Below, one piece after another: positions 10,549 through 20,670 of a stretch of DNA of 64,000 bases (within the stretch, counting starts at the first letter, position 1; each line of letters opens with the position of its first letter). The notes under the pieces are model-generated. The model was not told the DNA's origin and searched no databases. It was given only the letters and a program-made list of their open reading frames with translations. Source of the stretch: Macrolepiota albuminosa (lineage: Eukaryota > Basidiomycota > Agaricomycetes > Agaricales > Agaricaceae); the NCBI GenBank assembly GCA_027475525.1, contig JAMWFC010000054.1, positions 496,001 through 560,000 of the forward strand, in the 5' to 3' direction. The position numbers and the translations under genes are program-made.

Positions 10549-12345
10549 TCATGGAGACTTCTTGCATTTCTCCGTAGTGCGATGACATCGCAGACAATTA
10601 TCAGTGTCGTCTGCTGTAGCTCGCTCAGCTGGGATCACTTTCCCATTCACTAGTACCTGACAGTGGTCAAAGTCTAATATGACTTTGTTACGCCGCATGA
10701 ATGGCGTTCCCAGTATCATATCATAGCGATCAAAGTTCGCTACATCCATGTATTCCCAGCTATGTGAGCCCGGTGTTTGGACAGTCACATTTGTCCCATA
10801 CTGCACCATGGCTTGGCTCCCTACGGTGCCCAGCTGTAACGCCAATGGCATGTCCAACTCCTGCACGGATATTCCATACACATGGGCAAACTGGGGCGTT
10901 ATGCCCGATGTAGTACTCCCAGAGTCCCATAGGGTCCATGCCTTGTGGCCATCTACACATGGGCAAACTGGGGCGTTATGCCCGATGTAGTACTCCCAGA
11001 GTCCCATAGGGTCCATGCCTTGTGGCCATCTATGTCCACATACGATACCAGGCACTCCTTGTCTGCCCGTTTCAATGTAGGGCGTTGCAAAGTGCCCTCT
11101 GCACGACAAAGAGTCACCTTCTTCATCTGAACCACATTATTCTTTTCAGGATCATTTGTAGATGGCCAATCCGTCATCGCTGCTAGGCACTTGGAGTCGC
11201 TGTTGTGACTGTAGTACTCATTGTCGTAGACGTCGTCATATACATCGACTGTGACATACTCCTCCCCCTCCATGACCACACTCTTGGGCTCGGCGCCCAA
11301 TGCCTCCTCTGGGGGCTCCTGGTCATTTGTGGGGTGCTCTGCCTCAGAATCGGCAGATACGTCTCCATCACTCCCACTCGCGGCTGCAGTATGTGCAGCT
11401 CGAAGGTGGGCGTGGGGTGTATACCCCTTCCTCGGGGCTCCCGGCTTTGCAGGGCAGTTGGTAGTGTAGTGGCCTGGTTGGCCACACATGAAACAAGTCC
11501 CCATCTGCGCTGGTGGGTTGGCCGGCTTGAAGTCTGGCATTGGTTTAGGACGTTCTCCATCCGGCGCCCGCTCTGGGTGCAGGCGGCTCTGCCCTTGGTT
11601 CGCAGCAGGAGTTCTGTATACCACAAGCTGCGTGTTGCGGTCACGGTCCAAGTCGGTCTTTTTGGCCAGGAAGGTCCCCACATGCTGACCCCGTAAGGGT
11701 GTCCCACCAGGTGGAAGTCGCCTGGGTCCCCCTTTGTGTCCACTTCGATGTTCGTAGTGGTTAGCAGTCTTCAGGGACTGCTCATATCTGATGGCATATG
11801 CCACAAACTCTTCCACATCGTTGACTTCTGGGGACAGTCCATCCTCATGTATCAAATAGTGGCACATGTCCGCTGGAATGCCGTCCAAGAATGTTTTGAG
11901 CATTGTATACCCATCCGAGTATACTGCCATATTCTGGGCATGGTCATTGAGGGTATCATAGAACCCTTGCACTCCCAACTTCTCGGTGTACTTGGTAGAC
12001 TGGAAGTCCCACCTCGCATCCTGGAGCGTTGAGGGGTGCACAAATCGATCGTACAGTCCTGTAAGGACTCCTTTGAATGTCCAGTCATATTGGACACGGT
12101 TGACGTGCAGTACTGCCCGTCGAAACCATCCCATGGCCTCTCCGGCCAAGAACTCAGGCAGAACGAAGATTCGTTCTCGTTCCATACGGTCACCTCCGTA
12201 TAAGCACATGGCGAGATGGGTGCATACATCCATCACCCAATCTTCCAGGTCGCTGAACTTGGACGCGCCTGTATAGGCGCAAATATGCCTACTGTCTGCT
12301 TTATGCAGCTTCACCCCGTTGGGTAACTGTAAGGTTACACCCAGG
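10549..12345 (-). pseudogene. gypsy A gag (core and zinc knuckle) and protease
   Basis: The open frame 12314-10953 (453 aa) holds a retrotransposon gag core (LEDWVMDVCTHLAMCLY, ERIFVLPEFLAGEAMGWF, FLDGIPADMCHYLI). A CCHC zinc knuckle follows, CFMCGQPGHYTTNC, near 11495-11454. After an acidic spacer comes the aspartic protease, with DSGSTTSG near 10926 and ending in YDMILGTPFMRRNKVILDF near 10720. The protease frame is broken only by the 77-bp duplication 10877-11032, so gag and protease were probably one frame here. Position and order are standard for Ty3/gypsy. Confidence 0.88.
10877..11032. repeat. 77-bp tandem duplication (assembly join) across the gypsy A protease active site
   Basis: The period is 77. 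It repeats the DSGS codons of the protease and shifts the frame. Confidence 0.95.
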
Positions 12346-12355
12346 GCATCATCAA

Positions 12356-13894
12356 CTACTCAATGCAGGCGATCATGCATGGCTTCACGATGCATTCGAA
12401 TGGCCTCCCACTGACCCAGGGATCTAGTTGCCAGATCAGCGGCATGGGGAAGTGACTTCCCTCGTCCACCCTGCGGAGGACGTCCCAAGCCTCCTCAACT
12501 GTGGGCATAATTGCCCTCATCCCAAGGAGTTGACCTAGGACCGTCATCCCGGCCATTACCAGGGACATCACATCTTGCAGCACCATCTCGATCGAGGAAG
12601 TCTCCTCGATCATGATCGTTGCACTGCCCTGGAACTGAAGAAGCTTGATTCTCCTGACCCTGCATGACAAATTGACGACGCATCTCATCAATGGGCTTAG
12701 TGTCCTCGAATACAATGCCCTGATCGTTGATAAGAGACTGTCCCTTAGTCCTGAGGTCGCCATTGCACATACGTTGATACATGACTCTGTCGCTCAACAT
12801 TTCGGCCATAGGCACATGCAGCATCACAGATGCCTCGCTCTCCACCTTGAGTACGGTACTATTGTGCCCATCCGGACCTGACATATCTGTCCTACGGTCT
12901 TGGTTACGCATGTGTGGGGGCTCCTCACGCCACCCTTGTTCTGCAGGAGTATAAAAAGTACTCACTGGTCTTGCTTCAGGCACTTCCTGTGCCCGTGCTA
13001 GTGCCTCCACTAGCTTGATTCCAACGTCTTGATTGCGCTGTGCTGAGCATTCCTCAGACATGTGGCTCCAGGGGGTTGAGGCCCCCGATTGCCATGTGGC
13101 CTTACACTGCACATACATTTGCAGCTCCATAGTGAGCACTCTCACCATTAAATCAGTATATTTTGTACTGAATACATTGAGCACTTCGTGCCCTTGTCGC
13201 CTAAGTGCTACTATATGTGCTGACGTGTAGCGCTTGAGTTGTGCTTGGGTGGTGTATTTCATCACCTCTGGGTGCAAATCCCAGAACATCTGCAAGCGCA
13301 CGGTGTATGCAGTTTTCAGCCGCTGCTCCTCTGCTCTGGCGTCGTCATCACTTGATGACTCCATCACCTCCTCTGGAAGCTCCACAACCTCCGGAGCTTC
13401 CTCCACTGCTGGTGTGCACGAAAATCAGTTTTTTGCACAGGATACTTCAGGCCTTGCAGCCTCCTCTGGTACCTCTTCTAGGCGGGCTTCCACTATCTTA
13501 GAAGGCATTGAGCCCGCTGTGGACCGCCTGGCCCCACTACTCTGGCTCGGAGGGAGAGCTCTCTCAGTCCGTACTGACGACTCAGTGTCTCCTGGGGCAC
13601 CATAGGTGCCTGTTGACTGTTGACCGTCCTCAGGGGGCCCTTTGGAAGCTAATCGGCTAGACCGTTGCAGTCCTCCTGGCAGCTGCATAACTGGGGGAGT
13701 TAATCCTCCTGGCATCTTGTCCTGGAGACGTTGCTGACCGTCCTGCTGTGAGCTTTCAGCTCCCTGGGCCTTGCCTTCATTCCTGGCCAGGTCGGTGCTC
13801 TGACCTCAGTCTTGCGCCTTGGGTCTTGCCTGACCCGCATTGGATGCTGACGTGTCCTGGGTGTCTGCTGGGTCTCCCCATAGGTCATGAGCAT
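12356..13894 (-). pseudogene. gypsy A gag N-terminal region
   Basis: Candidate starts are ATG 13894, then ATG 13715, then the open frame 13406-12495 (303 aa). The protein is acidic at first (EVVELPEEVMESSSDDDARAEE) and then helical (KRYTSAHIVALRRQG). The end lies in another frame (12763-12356), giving a frame change near 12650 and a stop before the gag core at 12345. The same protein is read on the + strand in element J at 63161-63598, with few differences, which confirms it as part of this family and not chance ORFs. Confidence 0.75.
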
Positions 13895-14046
13895 TTCGCC
13901 TGCTATCAGTGGGCACTGCAGGTATGGGATTACTCATCAATTCCCTGTTTGAAATTTGCATGGTGTGGCTGTGCAAGAAGCTTGAGAAGCTGATAGAGTT
14001 CTGTCAACAAACTCAGCGACTGACGTCGGATGCTAGGCAATAGATC

Positions 14047-14200
14047 CTAGCTGGCGGATTCAAAAAAATGTAACGAAGTTACAGGAATTTGTGAGCTTAA
14101 TGTTCACACTGCACAGAATCAGACTAGCTGGCGGATTCAAAAAAATGTAACGAAGTTACAGGAATTTGTGAGCTTAATGTTCACACTGCACAGAATCAGA
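14047..14200. repeat. 77-bp tandem duplication (assembly join) at the 5' LTR edge of gypsy A
   Basis: The period is 77. It repeats the LTR edge and the primer-binding region, creating a false second LTR end at 14069. Confidence 0.93.
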
Positions 14201-14283
14201 CCAGTCTGGTCTATTGACTATGTAGTACAAACACAAAAATAAGCTGCTTTGTAAGCAGCTGGTATAACTATTTATATAGTAGC
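14146..14283 (-). repeat. 5' LTR of gypsy A, truncated
   Basis: It matches the right part of the 3' LTR (3902-4136) up to TTTATATAGTA at 14283, then switches to the transposase C-terminus. About 95 bp of U3, including the AT palindrome, are missing. Confidence 0.85.
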
Positions 14284-14339
14284 ATGCCTAGAAGGATCAA
14301 GGCAGTTATAAAGGCAAATGGAGGCCATACCAAGTACTA
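14284..14339 (+). pseudogene. C-terminal end of the Tc1-like transposase
   Basis: It reads MPRRIKAVIKANGGHTKY followed by a stop. This ending is typical of fungal Tc1-like transposases (DDE_3 type). It lies just inside the right inverted repeat and ties this segment to the gene at 3247-3901. Confidence 0.85.
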
Positions 14340-14364
14340 GATATGAAAATTAGAGTAAATTAGA

Positions 14365-14556
14365 GTGGGTCAAAAAACTGCCCCAATGATTGAATATTTT
14401 GTTTGATTTATTAATCAGCAAGTTCTTGTCCATTATAAAGCCAAGATGTAGTTGTATGTCATGTGATGTTCTACAATTTTCCGCTTATGTAATTGTTGCA
14501 CACCATGTAAATCTTTCCAAAAAGGCTGAACATTGGGGCAGTTTTTTGAGCCAGTG
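14365..14556 (+). repeat. right long terminal inverted repeat of the Tc1-like element
   Basis: Reverse complement of 2888-3100. The outer tip GGGGCAGTTTTTTGAGCCAG (14535-14554) is followed by TG and then target TA. Confidence 0.8.
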
Positions 14557-14619
14557 TATGCAGTACAGCAGCTGACCCAATACGTTGACTCTTATGCTAG
14601 CATACACTGGAGAGTAACC
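14557..14619 (+). pseudogene. copia 1 RT fragment between two insertions
   Basis: It reads AVQQLTQYVDSYASIHWRVT, the stretch following RPDIAY in copia RT. It continues at 26461 with ATQLVRYLKG. Confidence 0.85.
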
Positions 14620-14722
14620 TGTCAGGGGACTCCTCATTTCTTCCTTTTCTCACTCTTTATCTCTTCACTCTCCCTTCATTCATTCTCTTATTTCTTTTGA
14701 CATTATTTCATTTTACTGTTTC
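14620..14722 (+). repeat. gypsy D-family solo LTR (copy 3), left part
   Basis: It starts TGTCAGGGGACTC and resembles 9218-9320. It is cut by gypsy B and continues at 26071. The last five bases, GTTTC, are repeated at 26071-26075 as the target duplication of gypsy B. Confidence 0.88.
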
Positions 14723-15057
14723 TGTCATGACCCCTCCCCTCCAGGCCCACCCCGGGACACCCCCAGAATGCCATCTGGGACCCTCCCTCTGACCCCACAG
14801 GACACGCCCCGCCGTCACAACCGCCGACACCACTATCACGCGCATCAAGGACCGCCATCAGCCACCACCAGCCCTGATCAATGATCGGATCATGTGACTC
14901 GTTCCTGGCCATCATGCATCACGCATCACGGCTCTCTCCACGCCAATTGATTGTGCGCCCCACACGCGCGATCCCAGTATTCAGCCCCTGCCGCTACTCA
15001 ATGACCTCCGGAACCCATCCCAGACACCCCGGAACCCTGAAACCTGGTCCTGTAGTA

Positions 15058-15100
15058 CTTATAGCATGGCTTCCTATTGTATTTGCCAGTCTTGATATTA
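15058..15100 (+). promoter_or_regulatory. predicted TATA box and transcript start in gypsy B LTR
   Basis: TTATAG at about 15059 lies some 29 bases before AGTCTTGATATTA (15088-15100). That 13-mer is the exact reverse complement of the first 13 bases after the LTR (15527-15539), so it is the likely 5' end of the RNA in a self-priming mechanism. The same arrangement occurs in the 3' LTR near 25628. Confidence 0.6.
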
Positions 15101-15241
15101 CATTGCATTACTTGGATTGTTGCGTGCCCTCTATTTGACTGGTACGCATTGACTGGCACGCTTGAGTCTTGATATTACATTGCATTACTTGGATTGTTGC
15201 GTGCCCTCTATTTGACTGGTACGCATTGACTGGCACGCTTG
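15088..15241. repeat. 77-bp tandem duplication (assembly join) in gypsy B 5' LTR
   Basis: The period is 77. It starts at the predicted transcript start. The 3' LTR has its own 77-bp duplication at 25637-25790 in nearly the same place. Confidence 0.93.
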
Positions 15242-15526
15242 AATAATCGCGTGCTCTAAGACTGGTACGCACTTCGTGACTTTAACTTACTAACTTGGTC
15301 TCGTCTTAGAACCTCTGGTTCACGACTCGACCCCCACCCGAACCCCCCAGCTCCCTATCACCCAGAACCCCCGGACTAAGTCCCCTCTTCCGGGATTCCC
15401 CTGTCCACGTCTTGAACCCCAGAGTCCTAGCCCCGGAGTTCCAGACACCCGAGTATCCGTAGGTCAAGTCCGCATTGTAAGGGCGATTGCTTTTCCGGAA
15501 AGCCCCCGACTCAGCGGAACCTGACA

Positions 15527-15539
15527 TAATATCAAGACT
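15527..15539 (+). other. self-priming primer-binding site of gypsy B
   Basis: TAATATCAAGACT directly follows the LTR and is complementary over 13 bases to the LTR segment 15088-15100. No tRNA 3' end (TGG...) is seen at this place. Confidence 0.65.
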
Positions 15540-15556
15540 CCCTCCTTACACCGTTC

Positions 15557-17399
15557 TTGATGGCTATGTATACTCACACCTACTACCCCACGGGCTACCA
15601 GACCGACCTCTATGGGCGCCCGGTACCCGATTATTACTCTGCACAGACCCCCTGCCCCGTCTATCCACCCCTCCCGTACAAACCTCCGTACCTCCACTGC
15701 TACTGGGCCCCCAACCCATCCCTCTATGATCTGGGGCCCTCAGCCAGCTGGGCCCCTCCGCCCAACTTAGCCATGGCACGACCCATGGAGGTCCCCTCCT
15801 CTATGATCTGGGGCCCTCAGCCAGCTGGGCCCCTCCGCCCAACTTAGCCATGGCACGACCCATGGAGGTCCCCTCATACCGGAGCATTCCCGGGGGCCTG
15901 CCGGAGACTCCACCAGTACCCAGTGGACCCTGCCCGATCCCCCCCAGCAAGGGCCCCTTTGCACCCACCCCCTACTACGGCTACCAGTGCCCCGTTCCCC
16001 AACCCCGAGAACCCCAAGGACCCCCCCACCCCACTTCGATCTATGGAACCCCCCACGACCCCGATGCAAGCACGACCCTCCCGGTTTGAACGTCCCCCGT
16101 GCAACCCAGCACCCGACCCAGCACCTGAACCCCCTCTGCCCAACCCGACACCGCTGAACCCTCCCCGACTGCCTCCGCCACCCCTAGCCGAACCTCGAGG
16201 ACAACCCCCAGGTCCCCCACTTCCGCTACTCCCTGCATGGAGACCTGGGCCTCCTCCTGGCAGGAACGAACCCCCCTAAGACAATGGACCCCTGGGGCAT
16301 GGACCCTCAGGTGAGCCACCCGGAGGAGGCCCTCCAGGTGGGTGGGGCCCTGCCCTCGGTGCTTTTCCTCCACAGGGAGGGGGGGGTAATCACTACTACT
16401 ACTACTACAATGCCGGCCCTCCCCCCTGCAACACTGCCGGACCGGATGACGCTCACGATGCCCTTGCCCACGAAGGATGTCTGGACATTCAGAAACCCGA
16501 TGCATTCACGGGCCGGGACCCCCAAAAATGGCGTACATTCCTCACTCAGTGTCTCAATACGTTTCAGGTTGACAGCTCTTGAGTGGCCTTTGCCGCCTCG
16601 TACCTCCAGAGAATCGCCTTCGACCACTACATGGCCCTTATCCAGTTCGACCCCAACAACCCGGCACTCGCCCGCTGGCAAGCCTTCATCGACGAGTTCT
16701 CCAGGAAATTCGGGATCTATGACACCGTGGCCGAAGCTGAGGACAACCTCTTCAACCTCCGGATGCGCTCTAAAGAACACTTCACTACCTTCATCGTACT
16801 TTTTGAAAAGGAAGCTTACGAGACAGGTTGGAACTACAGCGCTCTCCGGTACACCCTCCGCTGCGCCCTGCTGCAACGCATCAAGAACGTCCTCCAACTC
16901 GCTCCGAAACAACCCTCCTATGACAGATACAAGGCCCTTGTCATGCAGATCGACCAACGCTACTGGGAAGACCGCAGTGAGTACTCGAACTCCCGACCCC
17001 CCTGGAATCCTAGGGGAGGACCCCCTTGGCCCTCTGGCGAAACCTCCAACCCCCAAACCCAAAACCCCGGTCCCCGCCCCCAGGCCCAACTCAATGCCAC
17101 CATGGCTGCCAATGACCCGAGTGACACGCCAAACCCTGAGGAACCCCCAGAAGACTCCAAAGATCCTGACTTCACCGACAAATGGGACGAAGAGGCCCTC
17201 CAGGCCAACCAGCTCTCGAAAAAGGGGCGACCCTGGGTTGAGATCCTGACGGAGAAGGGAGGGTGTCTGCATACTCTGCGGTGAGAAAAACCACTTCATC
17301 TCCGAGTGCCCCCAATGACAGGTCATGGGACGCGCTACCTGGACCTTCAAAGAGGAGGACGCCACTTACAAATATTCGGAAAACGACCCAGCGATTTAG
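15557..17399 (+). pseudogene. gypsy B gag
   Basis: The N-terminal part (15557-16280) is rich in Pro and Tyr (MAMYTHTYYPTGYQTDLYG). The gag core follows with KPDAFTGRDPQKWRTFL near 16500-16545, FDHYMALIQFDPNNPALARW, FIDEFSRKFGIYD, NLRMRSKEHFTTFIVLFE and a CCHC zinc knuckle CILCGEKNHFISEC at 17267-17308. The frame changes several times: an 'assembly' frameshift at 15721-15874, a stop near 16582, and a lost base before the knuckle. The matching part of gypsy C (42181-42640) is open across the knuckle, so the B frameshift there is specific to this copy. It ends at TAG 17397-17399; the protease follows in the -1 frame. Confidence 0.85.
15721..15874. repeat. 77-bp tandem duplication (assembly join) in gypsy B gag
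   Basis: Copies at 15721-15797 and 15798-15874. It repeats the codons around SLYDLGPSASWAPPP and shifts the frame. Confidence 0.95.
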
Positions 17400-18400
17400 A
17401 CCCGGAAGATGCCCTAAATCGCGGAATCGACCCCAACATCTTCTCCGCCCCGGTCTCACATCTTCGCTCTACGACACTTATACAGGACACCCTCACAGCT
17501 TACCTACCCTTCCACTCCTCACACTCTCTCCTCCTCAAAACCCGCCTCACCCCCTCCGGAACCCCCCTCAACATCCTCGTTGACAGTGGCGCCACCGACA
17601 ACTTCATTGACGAAGCGTGGTCTACCTTCGCCCCGGAACCCGCTCAGTGACTCCCGGTCCCGGTATGGCTCTGCCTCTTCGACGGAGACGCCTCTACGGC
17701 GGGGGAATATTACTCACTTCGTGTGTATGCCCGTTACTTTCGACAACGGACAGACCCACACCCTCCAAATGTTGATAACCAAACTCCACCCTTCCACACC
17801 CCTGGTCCTAGGGCTCCCGTGGCTCCGAGACACCAACCCCCACATATGTTGATAACCAAACTCCACCCTTCCACACCCCTGGTCCTAGGGCTCCCGTGGC
17901 TCCGAGACACCAACCCCCACATCGATTGGCGACATCTTACTCTTCGCCTGACCCGGGACCCGACGCCCGACGACCAGCAACTCCCCTTCGACATCCCCCA
18001 CTCTCCGGACCCTACCCTGAAGGATGGGCCTCCACCACCCCCCAGACTCCAGTCCCATTTGTCCCGATCCTTTGTCATCAATGCTAGGCTGGACGGCGCC
18101 CCAGGACCAGTATCGGCCCTCATCGACAGCGGAGCCACCAGAGTTTTCATCAGCGACGCTCTCGACCTCCCCCACGACTCCCTTGACCAGCCCCTCCGCC
18201 TGCAATGCCTCGACAGCACCCCCTCCTCCTCCGGCCCCATCCAGAGGTCTCACTCAGGACGCGTGACCCTGGACAACGACTACAAGTTCACCTCCGACTT
18301 CCTGGTCACGCGACTTCATGAATCGACCCTGATGGTGCTGGGACTACCCTGGCTGCACGACACGAACCCCAACATCGATTAGAGGATGCTCACCATGACC
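17400..18400 (+). pseudogene. gypsy B double protease region
   Basis: Two retropepsin-like domains lie in tandem. The first has its active site ILVDSGATDNFIDEAW at about 17573-17620 and its closing motif LVLGLPWLRDTNPHIDW (17802-17929, doubled by the 77-bp duplication). A Pro-rich linker follows, then the second with ALIDSGATRVFISDAL at 18117-18165 and its own closing motif LMVLGLPWLHDTNPNID near 18331-18380. Both DSGA triads are kept. Frames are broken near 17650 by a stop. Gypsy C has the same pair (42828 and 43272), although the second reads NSGA there. Confidence 0.85.
17769..17922. repeat. 77-bp tandem duplication (assembly join) in gypsy B first protease
   Basis: The period is 77. It repeats the LITKLHPSTPLVLGLPWL codons. 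Confidence 0.95.
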
Positions 18401-18847
18401 TTCCCAGGACCCGAAGACCACCCCTCGACCACTGCGCACCTCCGGGCCCTAGGAAGCGACCCGACGCCTGACACCCCCGGGACGACTGCTGCACCCCCCA
18501 CGCATGCACCACCCGCGCCCGTCCGAGACCGCAAGACCCCCGATCGACCCCCAAACATTCCTCGGAACAAGTACAAAGGGCCGAACTACCCCTGCCGGTC
18601 TCAGACACACGTCACACCCGCTCTGACCAATGCCTCCACGACCCCGATCGACCCAAGCGCACTGGACATTAGGATCATTGGGGCTGCCCCCTTCGCCTGC
18701 CTCATGAAGGATGGAACTCCCACGTTTCAGCTACACACCTCGCCCTCTCTCCTGGAAGAACATCTATAAGGGGACGCTATTCCCCCGGAAAAGAAAACCG
18801 AGGAGCAAATCCTCTGAGAAGTAGTTCCCCTGGAGTATCACGAGTTC

Positions 18848-19001
18848 GCTGACGTATTCTCCGAAGGAGACACCAAGGAGATCCCCCCTCACCGCCCCTA
18901 TGATCACACCATCGACCTCGAGGAGCTGACGTATTCTCCGAAGGAGACACCAAGGAGATCCCCCCTCACCGCCCCTATGATCACACCATCGACCTCGAGG
19001 A
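18848..19001. repeat. 77-bp tandem duplication (assembly join) in gypsy B RT
   Basis: The period is 77. It overlaps the next duplication (18958-19111), so two contig ends meet here. Confidence 0.94.
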
Positions 19002-19111
19002 AGGAGCCACCCCCCCTTTTGGCAAGGTATACAAATCCCCCCTCACCGCCCCTATGATCACACCATCGACCTCGAGGAAGGAGCCACCCCCCCTTTTGGC
19101 AAGGTATACAA
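18958..19111. repeat. 77-bp tandem duplication (assembly join) in gypsy B RT
   Basis: The period is 77. It repeats the [19 protein letters not shown] codons. Confidence 0.94.
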
Positions 19112-19235
19112 CATGTCAGAGGTCGAACTCCAGGCCCTCAAGGACTACCTCGACGAAATGCTTGGTAAGGGATTCATCCGACCCTCCGCCTCCGCTGCCG
19201 GAGCCCCAGTTCTATTCGCCAAGAAGAAGGACGGT

Positions 19236-19389
19236 TCGCTCCAGCTCTGTGTCGACTACCGGGGACTCAATAAGATCACCAAGAAGAACCGCTACCCGCT
19301 CCCGCTCATTGGTCGCTCCAGCTCTGTGTCGACTACCGGGGACTCAATAAGATCACCAAGAAGAACCGCTACCCGCTCCCGCTCATTGG
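19236..19389. repeat. 77-bp tandem duplication (assembly join) in gypsy B RT
   Basis: The period is 77. It repeats the [15 protein letters not shown] codons. Confidence 0.94.
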
Positions 19390-19608
19390 TGATCTGGTCG
19401 ATTGACTCCGCAGTGCCAAGGTTTACACAAAGATCGACCTCTGCTCTGGTTACAACAACGTCCGCATCGCCCCGGGACACGAGTGGAAAACCACATTCCA
19501 CACGCAGTATGGTCTGTTTGAGTACCTTGTGATGCCTTTTGGAATGACTAACTCCCCCGCCACGTTCCAATACTTCATGAACGACATTTTCCACAACATG
19601 AGCGACGT

Positions 19609-20670
19609 TGATGACGCCCAAATCAAGCTGGCCGCTGCATGGACTATCACTAGTGCAGCTACTTAGCCGATATAGCTTTGGGCGTGCTAAGTGTGTGAGA
19701 GAGTCCCGGACAGGTCCCAGAGAACACACGGTAGGCAAGAGGTTGGTGGCAAGGAAAGTGGGTGATTGGAGGCACTTGTGTATGGCTCCAAAACGTGGCT
19801 ACAGTGCACTAAAAGTCGCTAAGGGGGAGCGCTAAGAGCGTGGGAAAGTCGCTAAGGAAGGCGCTAAGAGGTGCGGGAAAGGGTCGCTAAGAGGCGCTAA
19901 GTGTTAGCCTAAGAGCGTGGGAAAGTCGCTAAGGAAGGCGCTAAGAGGTGCGGGAAAGGGTCGCTAAGAGGCGCTAAGTGTTAGCACCTAGAACGTGATA
20001 CTAAAAGGATAAGATTGCTTAGCGGATCTAAGCACGAAAGCCAAGCCGTAGTTGCAAGGCGCTAGAGAGAAAGAGATATAGAAAACTAGAGCAGAGTCCC
20101 CTTGCTTGACACGGTCAACAAGAGGTAGTCTGTTGCGTATGGAGACCAAAATGTTGGGATACGATCCCTACTGCCAAATTGATTCCCTGTACTACTAACA
20201 AAAAGTAGGTATTTATAGTAAAGAAAGTTAGCCGACGCTAAGAGGTTAAGCGCCGCTAGAGGGTGGTGAACTGATAAAAATGTAAGTAAATGTGGTGAAT
20301 TGAATTGTATAGTAAAAAGGTCCATAATGATGCTGTCACGGAAATACTTCATCATTTCCCTTTGTAAGCGCTGCCACTGGCTAAGAGCATTATGCCGGAT
20401 TGACTGATGCCCAGTGTCTGTGTAAATGTATAGCCTTGGAGTGCAAGTGGCAAGGTGCGGCGAGGTGTCAATAGTGGTGCGAAGAATAAGTGGTGCCATA
20501 AAAAGTGGTCTGAGAGTAATTGGAGTCTGTAGCTGCGAGTTATCAGTGTAAAAATATAAGAAAAATAGCGCTGGAAGCGCTAGAGCGTGGCGCTTCTGGT
20601 GGTACTAGTGGGCCTATATGAGGTGCGGGTATTGGTGCGATCTGTAGCCAGCCACGATGCAGGCTCATCA
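19609..20670 (+). mobile_element. solo LTR-like insertion in gypsy B RT, 4-bp target duplication
   Basis: It starts TGATGACGCCC and ends GGCTCATCA (6-bp inverted tips TGATGA/TCATCA). It is flanked by ACGT at 19605-19608 and 20671-20674. Without it the RT reads MSDVFVIVYLND, as in gypsy C, which has no insertion here. No coding sequence is seen inside; it contains repeated GCGCTAAG-like words. The strand is arbitrary. Confidence 0.82.
19832..19985. repeat. 77-bp tandem duplication (assembly join) in the 4-bp-TSD solo LTR
   Basis: Copies at 19832-19908 and 19909-19985. Confidence 0.93.

Larger units (their letters stand above)
3902..14283 (-). mobile_element. Ty3/gypsy retrotransposon A (inside the Tc1-like transposase)
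   Basis: The element reads right to left: truncated 5' LTR (14146-14283), gag, protease, RT, RNase H, truncated integrase, an extra ORF, polypurine tract, 3' LTR (3902-4136). The Tc1-like transposase frame stops at 3901 and its C-terminus resumes at 14284. About 100 transposase codons are missing at the junction and the 5' LTR lacks its U3 half, so a deletion accompanied or followed the insertion. A further copy (J) starts at 62366 and a relic gag lies at 30798-31825. Confidence 0.88.
2888..14556 (+). mobile_element. Tc1/mariner-like DNA transposon, split by gypsy A
   Basis: The outer ends are matching inverted repeats: left CTGGCTCAAAAAACTGCCCC (2890-2909), with its reverse complement at 14535-14554. 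The dinucleotide TA flanks both ends (2886-2887 and 14557-14558), as expected for Tc1/mariner. Removing the element restores the copia RT reading at RPDIAY-AVQQL. The transposase is interrupted by gypsy A at 3902-14283. Its last codons survive at 14284-14339. Confidence 0.85.
14723..15526 (+). repeat. 5' LTR of gypsy B
   Basis: It starts TGTCATGACCCCTCCCC and ends GGAACCTGACA. It is 804 bp including the 77-bp duplication, so about 727 bp really. Many differences from the 3' LTR are CG versus TG or CA, for example TGTCATGACC here and TGTCACGACC there. Confidence 0.92.
18401..19608 (+). pseudogene. gypsy B linker and reverse transcriptase, first half
   Basis: A Pro-rich linker (18401-18770) is followed by the RT entry [18 protein letters not shown] at 18820, then [54 protein letters not shown] (first palm aspartate) and [20 protein letters not shown]. 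Stops include a TGA near 19402 at VD-LRSA, where gypsy C has CGA. Three overlapping 77-bp assembly duplications (18848, 18958, 19236) scramble the apparent frames. The frame is cut by a solo LTR after 19608. Confidence 0.87.

Noticed and set aside
14047..14068. tRNA or self-priming site for gypsy A
   Set aside because: The leader TTTTTTTGAATCCGCC has neither a TGG start nor a complement that I can find in its LTR.
17390..17420. A -1 slippery site at the gag end of gypsy B and C
   Set aside because: The protease frame is -1 to gag, but no heptamer of the X XXY YYZ form lies in the gag frame there (GCG ATT TAG, GCA ATT TAG). The mechanism stays open.
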